From Meghimatium bilineatum (lineage: Eukaryota; Mollusca; Gastropoda; Stylommatophora; Philomycidae), in assembly GCA_034231615.1 (NCBI GenBank), contig CM067319.1:11705391-11769390 (forward strand): a stretch of 64,000 nucleotides of DNA, in the 5' to 3' direction. Numbering within the stretch: the first letter of the stretch is position 1; each line of letters starts with the position of its first letter. The notes beneath the pieces were generated by a model. It saw only the letters and a program-made list of their open reading frames with translations, did not search any database and was not told the DNA's origin. The position numbers and the translations under genes are program-made. Shown here one piece after another: positions 32,820-44,571 of the stretch.

Positions 32820-34380
32820 GCAAATTTCTAGATCAACCACAAGCAGGTTGAAGAGAACCAGCTTCTGTCACATCTCTAAAGATATCCATGAACAACATAA
32901 AGAAATCCTCACAAACCTCCCAAATGAAATTTAAACACTAACGGACTTTGAAGAGCCAGGCAATAGTCTCCAGAATGTCTCCATAATAACACAGGTTCCT
33001 GGAATAATTAATAAGGAATACCAAACTCCACCTCAACTAAAAGCATTGACACTGGAGATGATAGAAATAAAATACAATCCCAAGGATTGGACACATGTCT
33101 ACATAGATGGATCGACAGAAGGAGCAGTAAGGAATGGAGGAGGTGGAATTTTTATAAGACTCAAAGATGGGAAGACAATATCAAAAGTTTTTCCAACCGG
33201 GAAATACTCCTCTAATTTTAGAGCAGAAGCAGTTGCACTCCATCAAGCACTGAAAGCCTTCACTGAACCAGGACTGCCAAGACCAAAGAAGATAGCCATA
33301 TTCACAGATTGCAGATCCCTACTGGAATCAATCCAGAGCAACAGAAACGAAAGCCTTCTGTACAACATCAGACACGAGCTAAGACAGATCCAAAAATCAA
33401 CAGCTATTGCCCTTCAGTGGATACCATCACACTGTGGAATCATGGGAAATGAGAAAGCGGATGCTCTGTCAAAGGCAGGAAGTGAAATGGAGCAACACAG
33501 ACACCCACTGTCTTACGGAGAAGTTTGTTTGTTGTTTGTTTGTTTTGCGTTCGCTCCATTGTAACCATCACGGATATCCGTGCGATTTCCACCAGGAGCG
33601 TGATTACATGTGCCACCATTATGCACCTTGTAGGCCTAGCACATCCAATTTCGGCATGCCTTGACAATTCGGGTGGGCTACCCTTAGCCTGTGACAGCCT
33701 CTATATCTGTCTCCAGGCACGCGTAGTGGCGACTCTTCGCCCAGACGATTTTTGCTCTCGTCTGACTCGTACGAGGTGTTCCACTGTCTATGAACTCGCC
33801 TCGTGTAATTGGACGTGCTGTGCCTGTGCCCATTGTTGGGTACTGAACCGTTTCTCATCTGTGAGCCTGGTTCCTTAAGGGGAAGAACTCAACAGAGGAG
33901 TTGGACCCTGGCTCTTTCGCCCTCTTAGCCGAGGTGTCATACATTTGGGATCTTGGTTATCTGCTAACCCTGGGTCCGCCTAGAGCAATGCGTTCCCTTC
34001 GCACCCCTTAAGGAGAAGTAAAAACAATAATCCGCAACATATACTCAGCAAAGTGGAAGAAAGAAATGGAAGGGGAATACGAACATGATGCAATACATCT
34101 CCTCCAAAGATATCAACAGACCACAATATTTCGCCTTAGAACAGGCCACTGCAGACTGTTGGGTCACCTTTATCGATTAAGGATCTCATACACAGATGAA
34201 TGTCCATGTGGATCCGGAACCCAGACTCCAGAACACATACTTCAGGACTGCCAAACATACAAAGAGCAAAGACAGCAGACCTGGCCAGAGGATACAGACT
34301 TGAGGCAAAAGCTATGGGGCAGCCGCTCTGACCTGGAGAAGACAGTGGACTTCGTCTTGATGATAGGTCTGACGGTATAG
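32820..34380 (+). mobile_element. LINE ORF2 C-terminal half with intact-looking RNase H, split by an insert
   Basis: The frame from about 32940 to 33523 encodes an RNase H domain with all expected acidic residues: 'THVYIDGS' (Asp), 'FRAEAVALHQAL' (Glu), 'IFTDCRSLL' (Asp) and 'IPSHCGIMGNEKADALS' (His/Asp). After the 33525-34011 insert the same frame continues through 'RTGHCRLLGHLYRLRISYTD' and the finger ECPCGSG...HILQDC to a stop at 34378-34380. The 3' end is a GCGCAGAAGAAGAAG tail. The reverse transcriptase half is missing (5' truncation). Confidence 0.88.
33525..34011 (-). mobile_element. Short (internally deleted) copy of a non-autonomous element
   Basis: The 487-bp insert is flanked by ggagaagt at 33517-33524 and 34012-34019. 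Read on the minus strand it starts near 'aaggggtgcgaagggaacgc' and ends with a CAAA-type tail (complement of ttgtttgttgtttgtttg). It has both ends and ~410 bp in common with the 1.23-kb copy at 53915-55145 but lacks about 740 bp of its interior. There is no coding capacity. Removing it restores the LINE reading frame. Confidence 0.88.
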
Positions 34381-34399
34381 CATGACCACATGCTGAGCG

Positions 34400-34950
34400 C
34401 AGAAGAAGAAGAAGAAGGCAATATTGTATGATATATAGAAATTAATGTAAATCTAGGCCTAGCATTATGATAAGTAGCATTTTGTACTTGAAATAACTCT
34501 GGAGCTTTCAAATTCATTCAGAAAGTGCAAACAGTCATTACAAAACATAGAAAGTTTCATGGCTCTCTCGCGTTAGATTTTATACACATTTTTAAAGACG
34601 GCAATGTCAATGTACAAAATTTTGCGTGCACCTTTGGTAATGGCGGACAAATACGCTCTGGATTGCTGGTTAGCAAAGTGTTAAATTGATATAGTAAATG
34701 GGAGTAATGGAAAGATGGTAGGAAACATTGTATCCTTCCCAGAGGAATTTACCTGCTTCATGATAATGTTTCTGCTCATGCAAATCATGGCTCCATCACA
34801 CGTGTCCAGCAGTTTAGGTATGAAAGCATACCCTCATCTAACATCCTCACTGAGCTTGGCACAATGACTTCTTCTTGTACAAACATGAAGAATCTGCTTG
34901 TGGATTGTTGTTGACAGTTCTGACTTGGGTTGATCAACTAGAACCAATAT
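34400..34950. other. No gene recognised
   Basis: The stretch between the RNase H LINE tail and a small SINE B piece (about 34957-35005) shows no clear exon or element. Confidence 0.35.
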
Positions 34951-35171
34951 GTTGCTGCATCACGAAAGGGGAGTAAAGAATAGCAACACTCTATCTCTAT
35001 CTATTCACTAAACCCTTTGTTGTCTTTCAGCGTCAGGGGTAGAAGAAATGGCCCTCGTGTGTGCTGAGTATATTGTGGAATTTGTCGCCTCATTTATTTC
35101 GGTGGTCCATCATTTTCATGGTCGGCCTCTAGGTCTACCATCATTGCCTTCATAGTACAGCAACGCTATTA

Positions 35172-35325
35172 CTGCTGAAGGCAGATGTGTGGGTTCAATG
35201 ATGCAAATAAAATGGCGACACAATACAATTTTGTCCTGTGGGCTACATCCAGCTGGAAATCTAGTAGAACCATTGTTCTGCTATAAGAGATATCTGATGG
35301 GAGTTTGAGAATGAATGGGGAAAAA
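35172..35325 (+). mobile_element. SINE-like repeat, family A
   Basis: Shows the 'gaaggcagatgtgtgggttc' head, 'caaataaaatggcgacacaa', 'gctacatccagctggaaatc', 'accattgttctgctataaga' and 'gggagtttgagaatgaatgg', ending in an A-rich tail. No coding capacity. Confidence 0.75.
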
Positions 35326-35384
35326 AAACAAAAAAGTGAATTGTTATCTGTAATGCATGTCATATGAGGCAGCTAAGGAGGTTA

Positions 35385-38300
35385 GTTAGTCGTCGGATCA
35401 TCATCACTGCAAACTGGACACATCCATAGTTGCTCCGATCTCTCCTTGAGTGTATCCGCCATCACACTTCTGCTGACAGTACCAGTCCTATGCTGGTTGA
35501 TCATCATTCTTCTGCGGCCTCCAAAATGTTCACTTCTAGCAACACCGCATTTCTTCTTCTTCAGCGTTCATTCTCAATCTCCCGCTGGATATCTCTTGTA
35601 ACAGGACAATGGTCCTACTATATTTCCTGCAGGATGTAGTCCAGAGAATGGAAATGCGTTGTGTCGCCGTTTTATTTGCGCCAATGGCCCGACACATCTG
35701 TCTTCGGCGGGACACCGCATTTCAATCCCTGATCTTTAATCCTAGCACGAAAATAAATGTAACCACTTTCAAGCTCGCCTTTCTCAAGGCCTCAATCCAC
35801 TGTTCGCGAACGAGACCCACTTGTACCTTCTTAATCATACTCATAGAGTCACTCAAGATGCAGACCTACGTTACCTTCTGTGTGCATAGCCCCTCAAATG
35901 CCTTGGTCACCGCCATAGTCTCCATGGTCATACTACTCATAGTGACCGCAAAGGCACCATTTTCCTCCTTGATCGTTTTACCTGCGCACTGAGCTGTAAA
36001 GGCCCAAGCACTGCGAACATGCCTAATTACAGATCCATCAGTATATATATAATCACATCCCCTTCTTTGGTATTCTCACTGATTAAAGCCTGCACTTCTT
36101 TCTCCACAGCTGTGGGACACCATTCTCTGCATTCCCTGCTAAGTGATATTACTACTCTCAAACAAGTTTTGAAATCTGTGGGTAGACCTATCCATTCCGC
36201 ACCTGCTGCCACATCCTGTAATCTGCACACGCTTTTTATGACATCCTCAGCACGTCCCATCCACAACCTTCCTCTCTTGAGTCTGCTGCCTTTAACTTTC
36301 TGTATTTCAGAATGCAACAGGTGTTCCTTATCTGCATGTATTTGAAGGTACACCTGTGCACGGCAATACTGTAATCTATGCTCAGTTGTTGGGCAGTCAA
36401 GTAGGTATCGCATAGCTCTTGTCGATGTGTCTCTTGTGCATCCCAGAATGATACGCATTGCTGCATTCTGGACTCTATCCAGTCTTTCGATCTGAGTTTG
36501 GCTAAGAGTCAGAATTGCCAGTGCATATTCCACCACAGCCACAACCAAACCCTGGTACAAAAGAAATAACAATCTTTGCTCACACTGCGCAGCAGCCATA
36601 ACCTTCATTGCTGCTAATTTTTTGCCTGCCCTTATGTTAATGTGGTCAACATGTTCCCTGAATCTCAGGCTTCTGTCAAAAAACACACCCAGATATCTCA
36701 TTGTGCTAGTTCTTACTAAACTTTTCCCGGACAACGAAACTTGTGGCATGGGTGTCTTTACCATGTGATTGTTCAAGGAAAACCATGTCGCGAATGCCTT
36801 AGACGGATTAACCACTGCTCCCGTATCTCGACACCAATTTGTCAGTCTGTCCAGCCCCTTCTGTAGTTCCACGACGCACTCTTCTCGATTTCTGCCCTGT
36901 CTATACACCAGGATATCATCGGCATATGACATCATTCTGCCAACACCTGTGATTTGATTGCCAGCGATATGTACTGTGTATACATTGAAAAGTACAGGAG
37001 ATAGAGGCATTCCCTGTGGCAGACCAGGGCTAATAACCGTTGGTGCAGATATCCAGTAACCACACTTAAGAACTACAACCCTGTGCATCAGGGCGGTGCC
37101 AACCCAATGCACGACAAAAGGATTAACTGCAAGATTTAACAGCTGGTGCATCAAGATATCCAAGGACACCATATTGTACGCATCCTCAAGGTCTATTGCG
37201 ACCGCACGTCTCCATGCGCGAATCGAACCCCTCAAAAACATCCTGCGCAAATATGGCTGCATTCTGCCATGTCTTCTTTCCTGGACGATATCCTCCTAAC
37301 AATGTTGGTAAACACTTATTTCTTTCAAGATAACACAATACCTTCCAGGCCACAATTTTTTCCAAAAGCTTGCCAATCCTATTCTGCATTGTTATTATTC
37401 TGTAGCCTTGTATCCTGGTGTGGTCCTTCCAAGGTTTGGGTAGTTGAACTAATAGCTGTGCAACCAGTCTTCTTTCACTGTGCCCTTTAGAAGGTTATTA
37501 TTGAACATGTCCGCCAACTCTCCCAACTCCTCATCCGTTCTTCGACTAATGTCATCGTATCTAATGCCATCTGGCCCTGGTGCTGTGTTTTTTGTACTTT
37601 TCAGTGCCTTCCTGATTTCTTCAACTGTGATTAGCATATGGTTTTCCATGCTCAAGTTCCTACACGTGTCTGTGATCGTTTTCCTGATTTCTTGATATGC
37701 CTCCACATTTCTCTGATCTATTTGTGCGGTGTAGTGTGCCAGCAACGCCGCACCTTTTGTCTCGTCCATCTTCTGCCAGACGGTATCATCGCTCTGGAAA
37801 TCGGCAATAGTCACTCGTCTTGTCAGACCATTCATGGACTTGTGTAACCGCCAGAACAATTTTAGTGACTTTTCGCATGTGATCTCCTGGCAAAATCCAT
37901 CCCATTTTGACGCCTTTGTTGACTTTGCAATATCTTTGAATGTTTGGACTAAGATATCTTTCTTCCGTCTCCATTGAGCGACCTCCATGGGCTGAGCAGC
38001 AACACGTTTCCTTGCCCTTTGCAATAGTGATACCGCTTTCCGTTTCTCGCTCCATGCCCTTTGAACCTCTTCATTCCACCAGGGGGGCCTATCCCACACC
38101 TGATTTCCCACTATTTGAGCCTTACGTTTGTCTTGTTGAATTCTGCTCACAACATCCACTCCTCTGCGATCATACTTAAAGGATTTTACCTTTGGCCGTA
38201 TCTGCTTACTTTTGTCATTTTTTAAGAGAACAACACATGGGAGGTGGTCACTGCCATGATGCCCCAGCACGTCCCATTTGCAGATAGCCACAGAAGCTGA

Positions 38301-38590
38301 TGACACCAATGCCAGGTCGATAGCGCTATCATCATCACCATCCCTGCTTGCCATCCTTGTGATTGTTCCATGTTATACGGCCATCATTAAGGCACACCAG
38401 GTCCGTATCTGTCAGGGCCTCCTCAAGTTCTCTTCCGTTTGTTCGAAGCACTATTGCCCCATGATGTACCTTTCGCATTGAAGTCACCACAGAAGAGGAT
38501 CTGCTTTTCCTGTTCCATTATCTCTCCTAGGATCTTCCAACCCTGAAGATCAATGCTCTTGTTGCAGGTATACACATTAGCTCCATATAC
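35385..38590 (-). mobile_element. 3.2-kb LINE with endonuclease, reverse transcriptase and RNase H remnants
   Basis: The best-preserved LINE in the window. On the minus strand it shows, in order: an endonuclease piece (38590-38080: 'ILFCGDFNAKGTSWG', 'GHHGSDHLPCVVLL'); a linker (37449-38100); a reverse transcriptase (36060-37560) with 'NTAPGPDGI', 'AVAIDLEDAYNMV', 'GLPQGMPLSPVLFN' and the catalytic 'MSYADDILVY'; then a decayed RNase H start (IYTDGS in a shifted frame near 36050) and a C-terminal finger (35390-35540: LWMCPVCSDDD). It has frameshifts near 37250-37460 and 38350 and a nested SINE at 35553. The order endonuclease-RT-RNase H fits the I group of LINEs. It is 5'-truncated and inactive. 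Confidence 0.9.
35553..35711 (-). mobile_element. SINE-like repeat, family A, inserted in the LINE
   Basis: A complete-looking 159-bp copy with the 11-bp target duplication acaccgcattt at 35542-35552 and 35712-35722. The cttcttcttcagcg tail lies at the left and the 'ccgacacatctgtcttcggc' 5' end at the right. This copy defines the family's ends. Confidence 0.9.
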
Positions 38591-38790
38591 AACTAAGGAG
38601 GTTTGGGGGTGGAGTTGATTGCCCCATCCCATTCAGAGTAACAATAACCCAGAACTCATGCTGAAGTTGGACATGCCAGTCCAAAATGCGCATATATCAC
38701 AGTCAAGCTGTCAATTATGATGCAATACATTTTGTTCTCTGGACTACACTCTGCTAATCTGTAGGAGTTTAAGAATGAACACAGAAGAAA
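38586..38790 (+). mobile_element. SINE-like repeat, family B
   Basis: Contains 'aaggaggtttgggggtggag', 'gaactcatgctgaagttgga', 'ctggactacactctgctaat' and 'aggagtttaagaatgaacac', with an agaagaaa tail. Confidence 0.7.
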
Positions 38791-38859
38791 CAGAATGTGG
38801 GTCAGGGTACACCTGTTTTATTTCCAGGTATGTCGTAAGATGTGACTTTAATTACAGGT

Positions 38860-38955
38860 GGGGGGGGATAGACTGACTCACCTGTGTAAAAAATCACCAT
38901 AGAAGGTGCGGGTTCGATTGACTGTCACCTGTGTGAAAAATCACCATAGTTACAG
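38860..38955. repeat. Short tandem duplication
   Basis: A ~50-bp unit containing 'cacctgtgtaaaaaatcacc' is present twice (about 38878-38950) after a G-run. Confidence 0.6.
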
Positions 38956-39344
38956 AAACATGGACATGAGATACACATTTTACCTTGGAAAAGGAAGGGA
39001 CTTTGGTACATAAAGACAATGAAGAACTTAACAGAGATGGCAATCACATGGGATGAGAACAGGTCCAAAGATAACAAGAAATGTAAAAATCCTTATCCAT
39101 GGTTTATGCATAAAGAGACGTGGCTCTGCGGTTCAGAAGGTTTGATTGATTGAATAGTGAAGTTGTCCCTCTTAACAATGCTCTGGCTATAGGGGAATAT
39201 GTTGTCAAGACTGTTTTGTTACTGGTCAATGACATTCTAAGGGATGATATGGACAGCTTCATGTCTGCAGTGTTTACCTTCTCAGAAGATCTGGTACTCA
39301 TTTCCATAGACTGGATTAACCTAGGACCCAGAACTGTGGTCTAA

Positions 39345-39425
39345 GAATTGTTCCAGTGGGACTGAAACAATGGACCACCTGACTAGGAATCTGGTGCACT
39401 AATCACTCAGTTTCCATGGCTCCTA
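39345..39425 (-). repeat. tRNA-like SINE head
   Basis: Read on the minus strand, a box-A-like 'actgagtgattagtgcacc' is followed by a box-B-like 'gtttcagtccc', with a plausible anticodon-arm region between. Stems are too poor for a functional tRNA. Confidence 0.4.
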
Positions 39426-39540
39426 ATTGGTTGGTTGTTGATCTAGTGATCCTTGGCTCATGCCCTTTGACCCAATGCCATAGTATGATATATACATATG
39501 TTTCTGAGCTGTTGTTTTGTTCCATTTATCTGGCCTTGTT

Positions 39541-40252
39541 AGTTAGTTAGTTAGTTAGTTATTCCTCTAGGACCAAAGACGGCACATAGGGCGGATGTCA
39601 TAGATTTCCATGTCTCTCGTTTCATTGCAATTTTCTTTAGATCTTCATTGTTTCTGATATCGATGGTGAAATGTTCCCTTGTAATAGTTCTACGTAAAGT
39701 TTCTTTTGGCCTTCCTCGTTTTCTCTTGCCTTTTGGTGACCACATCAAAGCTTGACAGGGGAGTCTTTCAGTATCCATTCGTAATGCGTGTCCGATGTAA
39801 TTCCAGTGACGCTTTCTAATATAGGTGGATACATATTCTTGTTGTGATTCTTGTCTGACAATTGTGTTTGATTTGAAGTCTGACCAACGTATGTTCAGTA
39901 GCCTTCTAAGACATTTATTTTCAAAGGTGTTTAGTCTTTGCTCTAATTTTGATGTTGCTTTCCAACTTTCGCATCCATATGTTAATGTTGGAATTATGCA
40001 GGAGTTAAAGATTTTGAGTTGTGTGTTATTTCTTAGTGTTTTTGTATGCCAGTTATTTGATAGTTTATTGAATGAGTTAGCAGCCAGTGCAATACGGTGT
40101 GATATTTCTGTTGATGAATCTCCTGTTGTTGATAGCTTGCTGCCAAGGTATGCTGGCGTTATTGGGAGAAGCATTTTAACATCATCCATCATTGGACGTT
40201 TCGAAAAGTGACATTGCTGGATGTTCCAAAAAGTGATGGTTAACAGTTTCAT
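39541..40252 (-). mobile_element. RTE-like LINE 3' end, open for 233 codons
   Basis: The minus-strand frame runs without a stop from 40252 to 39551. It encodes 'AYLGSKLSTTGDSSTEISHR', 'IPTLTYGCESWKATSKLEQR', 'FENKCLRRLLNIRWSDFKSN' and '[20 protein letters not shown]'. It ends with a TAG repeat tail (39541-39562, ttag units). It is the region downstream of the RT catalytic core, 5'-truncated, and relatively young because the frame is intact. Confidence 0.85.
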
Positions 40253-40435
40253 AAGGATAAGTTCATCTCTGGGAACCTGGAATGTGTTGTGGTTGTATTC
40301 TGTTCAGTATCAATGACCCCCCAATCAAAATACTGATGTCATTGGAAAATTAAGGATACACAAGAATATTTGAATAAAATTGAGGCACATTAACTTAAAT
40401 AAATTGACCACAGAAGATGAACCATTGGTGAAAAT

Positions 40436-40558
40436 GAAATGACAACAATGCATCTCCATTCTCTGGACTACATCCTGCTGGAAATATAGTAAGACTATTG
40501 TTCTGCTACAAGAGAGATCTAGTGGGAGTTTGAGAACGAACGCTGAAGAAGAAGAAAA
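40436..40558 (+). mobile_element. SINE-like repeat, family A (3' part)
   Basis: Contains 'ctctggactacatcctgctg', 'ctgctacaagagagatctag' and 'gagtttgagaacgaacgctg' with an agaagaagaaa tail. Confidence 0.8.
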
Positions 40559-40639
40559 TAAATTGAAACATTTTCTGTCTAGGATATTGGTTTCTAACTA
40601 CTATTAACCTGTATAAGTATAGCACCATATAACACCAAA

Positions 40640-41300
40640 GTTAAACAACGGTATATAACACCAAAGTGAAACAAGCCAAAGAATTTAAATATCTAGGCAG
40701 CATTTTTTCCAAAGATGAAAGACTAGACAGAGAAACAGAAACAAGGTGCCAGAAAGCAAACACAGTGACTTACCAACTTTCACCATTACTTCTTCATCCA
40801 AAGATCAAGATGGAAATTTAAAAAAAATAATATCTACAATTTTTATACCAACACTGTGCTACCAATGTCAAACATGGTCTTTAACAGCTTCGCAGCAAAG
40901 AAAAATCATCACATGTGAAATGAAGTGTCTCAGGAAAGCTGCAATGGTTACCAAACTAGACAAATAAGAAATGAAGAAATTAGGAAAAGAGTTGGTATAA
41001 TATAATGTATCAAACATATTGAGAGACAGCAAGTAAAATGGTTCGGTCACCTTATTAGAATGAAGCCAAACCAAATACCAATAAGAGCATATAATACAAG
41101 AATATCCGGGAGTAAAGTCAAAGGTAGACCATGAAAACGGTGGATAGAAAACATCAAGATAACCTTGAACAAACATGGACTAAATGCAACCTCTGCGACA
41201 CATCTGGCCTTGAAACGACAGCTTAAGATAACACCCCTACGCTTAACGGCAAGTGTGAATGCGATCAACAATCATTAACCTGGGGAAAGACAATAGACAA
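40640..41300 (+). mobile_element. RTE-like LINE 3' fragment
   Basis: Encodes 'STIFIPTLCYQCQTWSLTAS', 'CEMKCLRKAAMVTKLDK' and, after a frameshift, 'VKWFGHLIRMKPNQI'. It ends with 'cctggggaaagacaatagac'. Same family as 2465-2928, better preserved. Confidence 0.82.
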
Positions 41301-41319
41301 TAGATTAACCTGTATGTTA

Positions 41320-41578
41320 CCAGGAACATGAAAGGGGAGCACAGAACAGCAACACTGTGATCTGCCATGTAGTAGGTGACTATGGAGGATGGGAAGTTGA
41401 CTGTCATAAACCATAAGTCAAAATAATCAAAAATGCATGCTGAAAGTGGGTGTATCAGGCTGAAACGTACGGATATTGCAGCAAGGCTGAAAATGATGAC
41501 AGAATTTGTTCTACTCTCTGAGCCATATCCTACTAACCAGTGGGAGTTTAAGAACGAATACAGAAAAAGAACTATTGG
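41320..41578 (+). mobile_element. SINE-like repeat, family B
   Basis: From 'gaaaggggagcacagaacag' through 'gcatgctgaaagtgggtgta' and 'gagccatatcctactaacca' to 'gggagtttaagaacgaatac' with an agaaaaaga tail. Confidence 0.75.
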
Positions 41579-41689
41579 TGAATTTTTAGCAGCATTTATA
41601 CATTTCAAATACATTGCAAATTAAATACTGGGTCAATTATCCCCTTTATTGCAACACAAAATGCTACCAATGACAACAAAAAAATATCT

Positions 41690-42135
41690 TATCCAAAGTA
41701 TCTTCATTCCAACTCTGTGCTAGTAATGTAAAACATGGTCCTTAACAACAAAACATAAGAAACAACTGGTTACAACAGAGATGAGACGTCTGAGAAAAGC
41801 CACAGGAGTGACCAGAAGACACAGAATTAGAAACAAGGTCATAAGAGAAAGAGTGGGTGTCATATCAATTCTACAATACATACAAAACCAACAGATACAA
41901 TGGTTCGGTCTTCTGGAAAGAATGCCGTGTGATTCATTAGTTTATAAAGCATATCTGAAGATAGGAGAAGCAGAAAGAAGAGCCAAGGGTAGACCTAGAT
42001 TACGCTGGATCGACAACATCAAAGAGACATTACACGAACACCAAATAACATTATCTGAAGCTGCCAGAAAAGCGAGACCAAGAACATTGTACCTCCCTCG
42101 ACACCCGTAAAGGGTAAAAGTGGAAGGAAAGAAGA
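41690..42135 (+). mobile_element. RTE-like LINE 3' end
   Basis: The frame 41781-42110 encodes 'MRRLRKATGVTRRHRIRNKV', 'QQIQWFGLLERMP', 'AKGRPRLRWIDNIKETLHEH' and ends 'LPRHP'. It has an aaggaaagaagat tail. Confidence 0.85.
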
Positions 42136-42379
42136 TTTATACATTTCAGAAATGTCTGAAACAGCACAATTAATGCAATCGCACAACTGAGTTCATGTGA
42201 TGTGCTACTGTTAATATGTTCTGCTAACCCTTCCAACCAGGGAAATGGTAGATACAATAAAGAGCACATGTAACATTTTCAACATAAAAACCAAACCCTT
42301 TCTTGAAATTCATTCTTTTAAAAGAGGGTTGAGGAGAAAAGAGAAAGATAAGAAAGTATTAAAACATGGGCTGTTCAAT

Positions 42380-42655
42380 ATGTTTCTGGACTGATTTTTT
42401 TCATGCTAGAAAACTGGAATACTTACAGACTAGTTGGTTCTTTCTCCTTCAAAATAGTCCCCCTTGATGATTGTATACACTTATTCCAGCACTCTTGATG
42501 ATTGTATACACTTATTCCAGCACTCCTGGTGATTGTATACACTTATTCCAGCACTCTTGATGATTGTATACACTTATTCCAGCACTCTTGATGATTGTAT
42601 ACACTTATTCCAGCACTCTTGATGATTGTATACACTTATTCCAGCACTCTTGCAT
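42380..42655 (-). repeat. Possible mariner-like transposon end with 31-bp minisatellite
   Basis: The sequence 'ttggttctttctccttcaaa' and 'atagtcccccttgatgattg' resembles the end of some mariner-type elements, by recollection only. From about 42463 a 31-bp unit (ttgatgattgtatacactta + ttccagcactc) is repeated about six times up to 42652. Confidence 0.6.
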
Positions 42656-43292
42656 CTGAAGGAATCACTTTTCACCATGAAAACCAGCTGCTTACATCTT
42701 ATGAAGTCAGCATTGTTATGCAGTGGATTCCTGGCCACTCAAACACACCTGGCAATGACAAGGCAGACAGACTAGAAAAGAAGGGAGTACAATAAGAACA
42801 ACCATATACACAAACAACCATGGACACAGTTAAAATGATGTTGAAATCTGTGAACAAAGAAAATTGGATAAACAGATGGGCCATGGGAAACACTGGGAGG
42901 GAAATCTATAAAAATATGACCAGCCCAAATCTTAAAGACAACATCAACCTCCTGGGAAGGAAAGACCAGAGTATCGTCTTCAGACTGCGCACACAACATG
43001 TACAGCTTAACAATCACCTGAACAGAAAACAACCACAACACACTCCAGGGTGCCGGCTGTGCACTCATCCATATGAAACTGTTGACCACCACCTTTTTGA
43101 ATGTCCAGCGCTGGTTGACATCAGGAAAATGCTTCTCCCTCCAGGGCCAGATAAATGGAACACATTATATGGAACAAAACAACAGCTCACAAACACATGC
43201 ATATATCACACAATGGCATTGGGTCAAAGGGTATGAGCCCATGAACCGCTGGATCAGCAACCAACCAACCAACCAACCAACCAACCAACCAA
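42655..43292 (+). mobile_element. LINE with end of RNase H and C-terminal domain, ACCA tail
   Basis: Encodes the last RNase H motif 'VMQWIPGHSNTPGNDKADRL'. After a stop, the frame 42820-43236 gives 'ENWINRWAMGNTGREIYKNM', 'RLRTQHVQLNNHLNRKQPQH' and a finger with CRLCTH..ETVDHHLFECP. It ends in an (ACCA)n tail (about 43258-43292). Fragments of the family occur at 5300 and 30085. Confidence 0.85.
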
Positions 43293-43347
43293 GGAAACAC
43301 TTTTCAAAACAGCCCTAATTTTTTTCATTGCATTTTCTTGAATCTCC

Positions 43348-43536
43348 TTAATATAATTCAATTAGCCACCTTTCTTAATATAATTCAATTAGCCACCTTT
43401 CTTAATATAATTCAATTAGCCACCTTTCTTAATATAATTCAATTAGCCACCTTTCTTAATATAATTCAATTAGCTACCTTTCTTAATATAATTCAATTAG
43501 CCACCTTTCTTAATATAATTCAATTAGCCACCTTTC
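43348..43536. repeat. 27-bp minisatellite, seven copies
   Basis: Unit ttaatataattcaattagcc + acctttc, nearly identical in all copies, with one c/t change at about 43472. Because 27 is a multiple of three it stays open in one frame, but the product is meaningless. Confidence 0.96.
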
Positions 43537-43549
43537 GTTGTTTTCAGGT

Positions 43550-44230
43550 TCGGGAAACATTACTGATACCTTCTCCCCTCCTTACTTTAGCTTCTACCTC
43601 CCTGCCTTATGCTTAGGTTCTTGTTTGCCATGCGTTCTCTCAACTCCCTGTCTTTGTTGATTCAGCCTTTGTCCAATTTTATTGCTTGTCATTGCCCGAG
43701 GATGTCTTTCTATGGGTGTGAACTGGTTGCGGTCTGCTATATAACTTGGTATCTGTTTCATACGTCCTCTTTTCACGCTGACTACTTCTGAGATAAGTAT
43801 TTTAAATTTTATGTTACTTGCACTTTTCACTTTTTTCTGTGCACTTTCCTCTCCCCGATTACCACTATTTTCCCCTCACACCCTCTTCTTCCCTGTCATA
43901 CTGCCCTATTTGCTTCCTCTGTCATCCATTCGCTATTGCCCTTCTCCCCTTTTCTTTCCTTCCTATCACAACCATGTCTGTCTCTATGTAAGATTTGACT
44001 ACTATGGTCTTTTGTTTGTCCTGATGGTTTTTTTTTAGTAGAAATTTCGTCTGTCACTGTGTCTCGTTGTTAGGTTGTTTTACCGACTTATTTTGGTAAC
44101 ACTTATACCTAATTTTGTCTATTTTGATATTTGTCCTGTGTTACCCCAGCCACCCATTTCCTGTTTAGAGTTGTTACTCAACACTTAAACTTTTATCCTT
44201 TGAGTATGGAGGTTGTGGGAGCAATTAAAA
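43550..44230. other. Pyrimidine-rich stretch, no gene recognised
   Basis: The plus strand is strongly biased to T and C (for example 43850-44000). It could be the untranslated end of a retroelement but no motif supports a specific call. Confidence 0.35.
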
Positions 44231-44496
44231 AAAAAATAGGAGTGTTCTGGTGCATCAAAAATGTATCCTTGGTTACAGACCTGCATGCAGAGGCATTTTC
44301 ATGATGCACAATCCAATTGCATGTGCACCACTTTTCATTGTGATGTGCACAACTTCAGTCAGGTATTGCAGGGCTATTTTGTAGAAAAATTGGTAGCATA
44401 TCTTATTCAGGACGTGGCTATCAGCCCAGTCTAGGCAATATAAATACATTCAATAGTTTGGAAGTGCTTTCTGAATGTTCCGGATGCACAATTGCC

Positions 44497-44571
44497 TGTG
44501 GCGGGGATTGAACTCGGTACTTTGGCCATCACAGACGCGCTCTGTACCACTCCGCCACAGAGCCGGACTGT
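44497..44571 (-). repeat. tRNA-derived SINE head
   Basis: Read on the minus strand: 'ctctgtggcggagtggtaca' (box A region) and 'gagttcaatccccgccacag' (box B region with 3' stem). A short acceptor-like pairing exists, but no 7-bp acceptor stem with discriminator is convincing, so I treat it as a SINE head rather than a tRNA gene. Confidence 0.5.

Noticed and set aside
33046..33564. A host RNase H gene
   Set aside because: The domain continues, after removal of an insert, into a LINE C-terminal finger and a LINE-type 3' tail, so it belongs to a retrotransposon.
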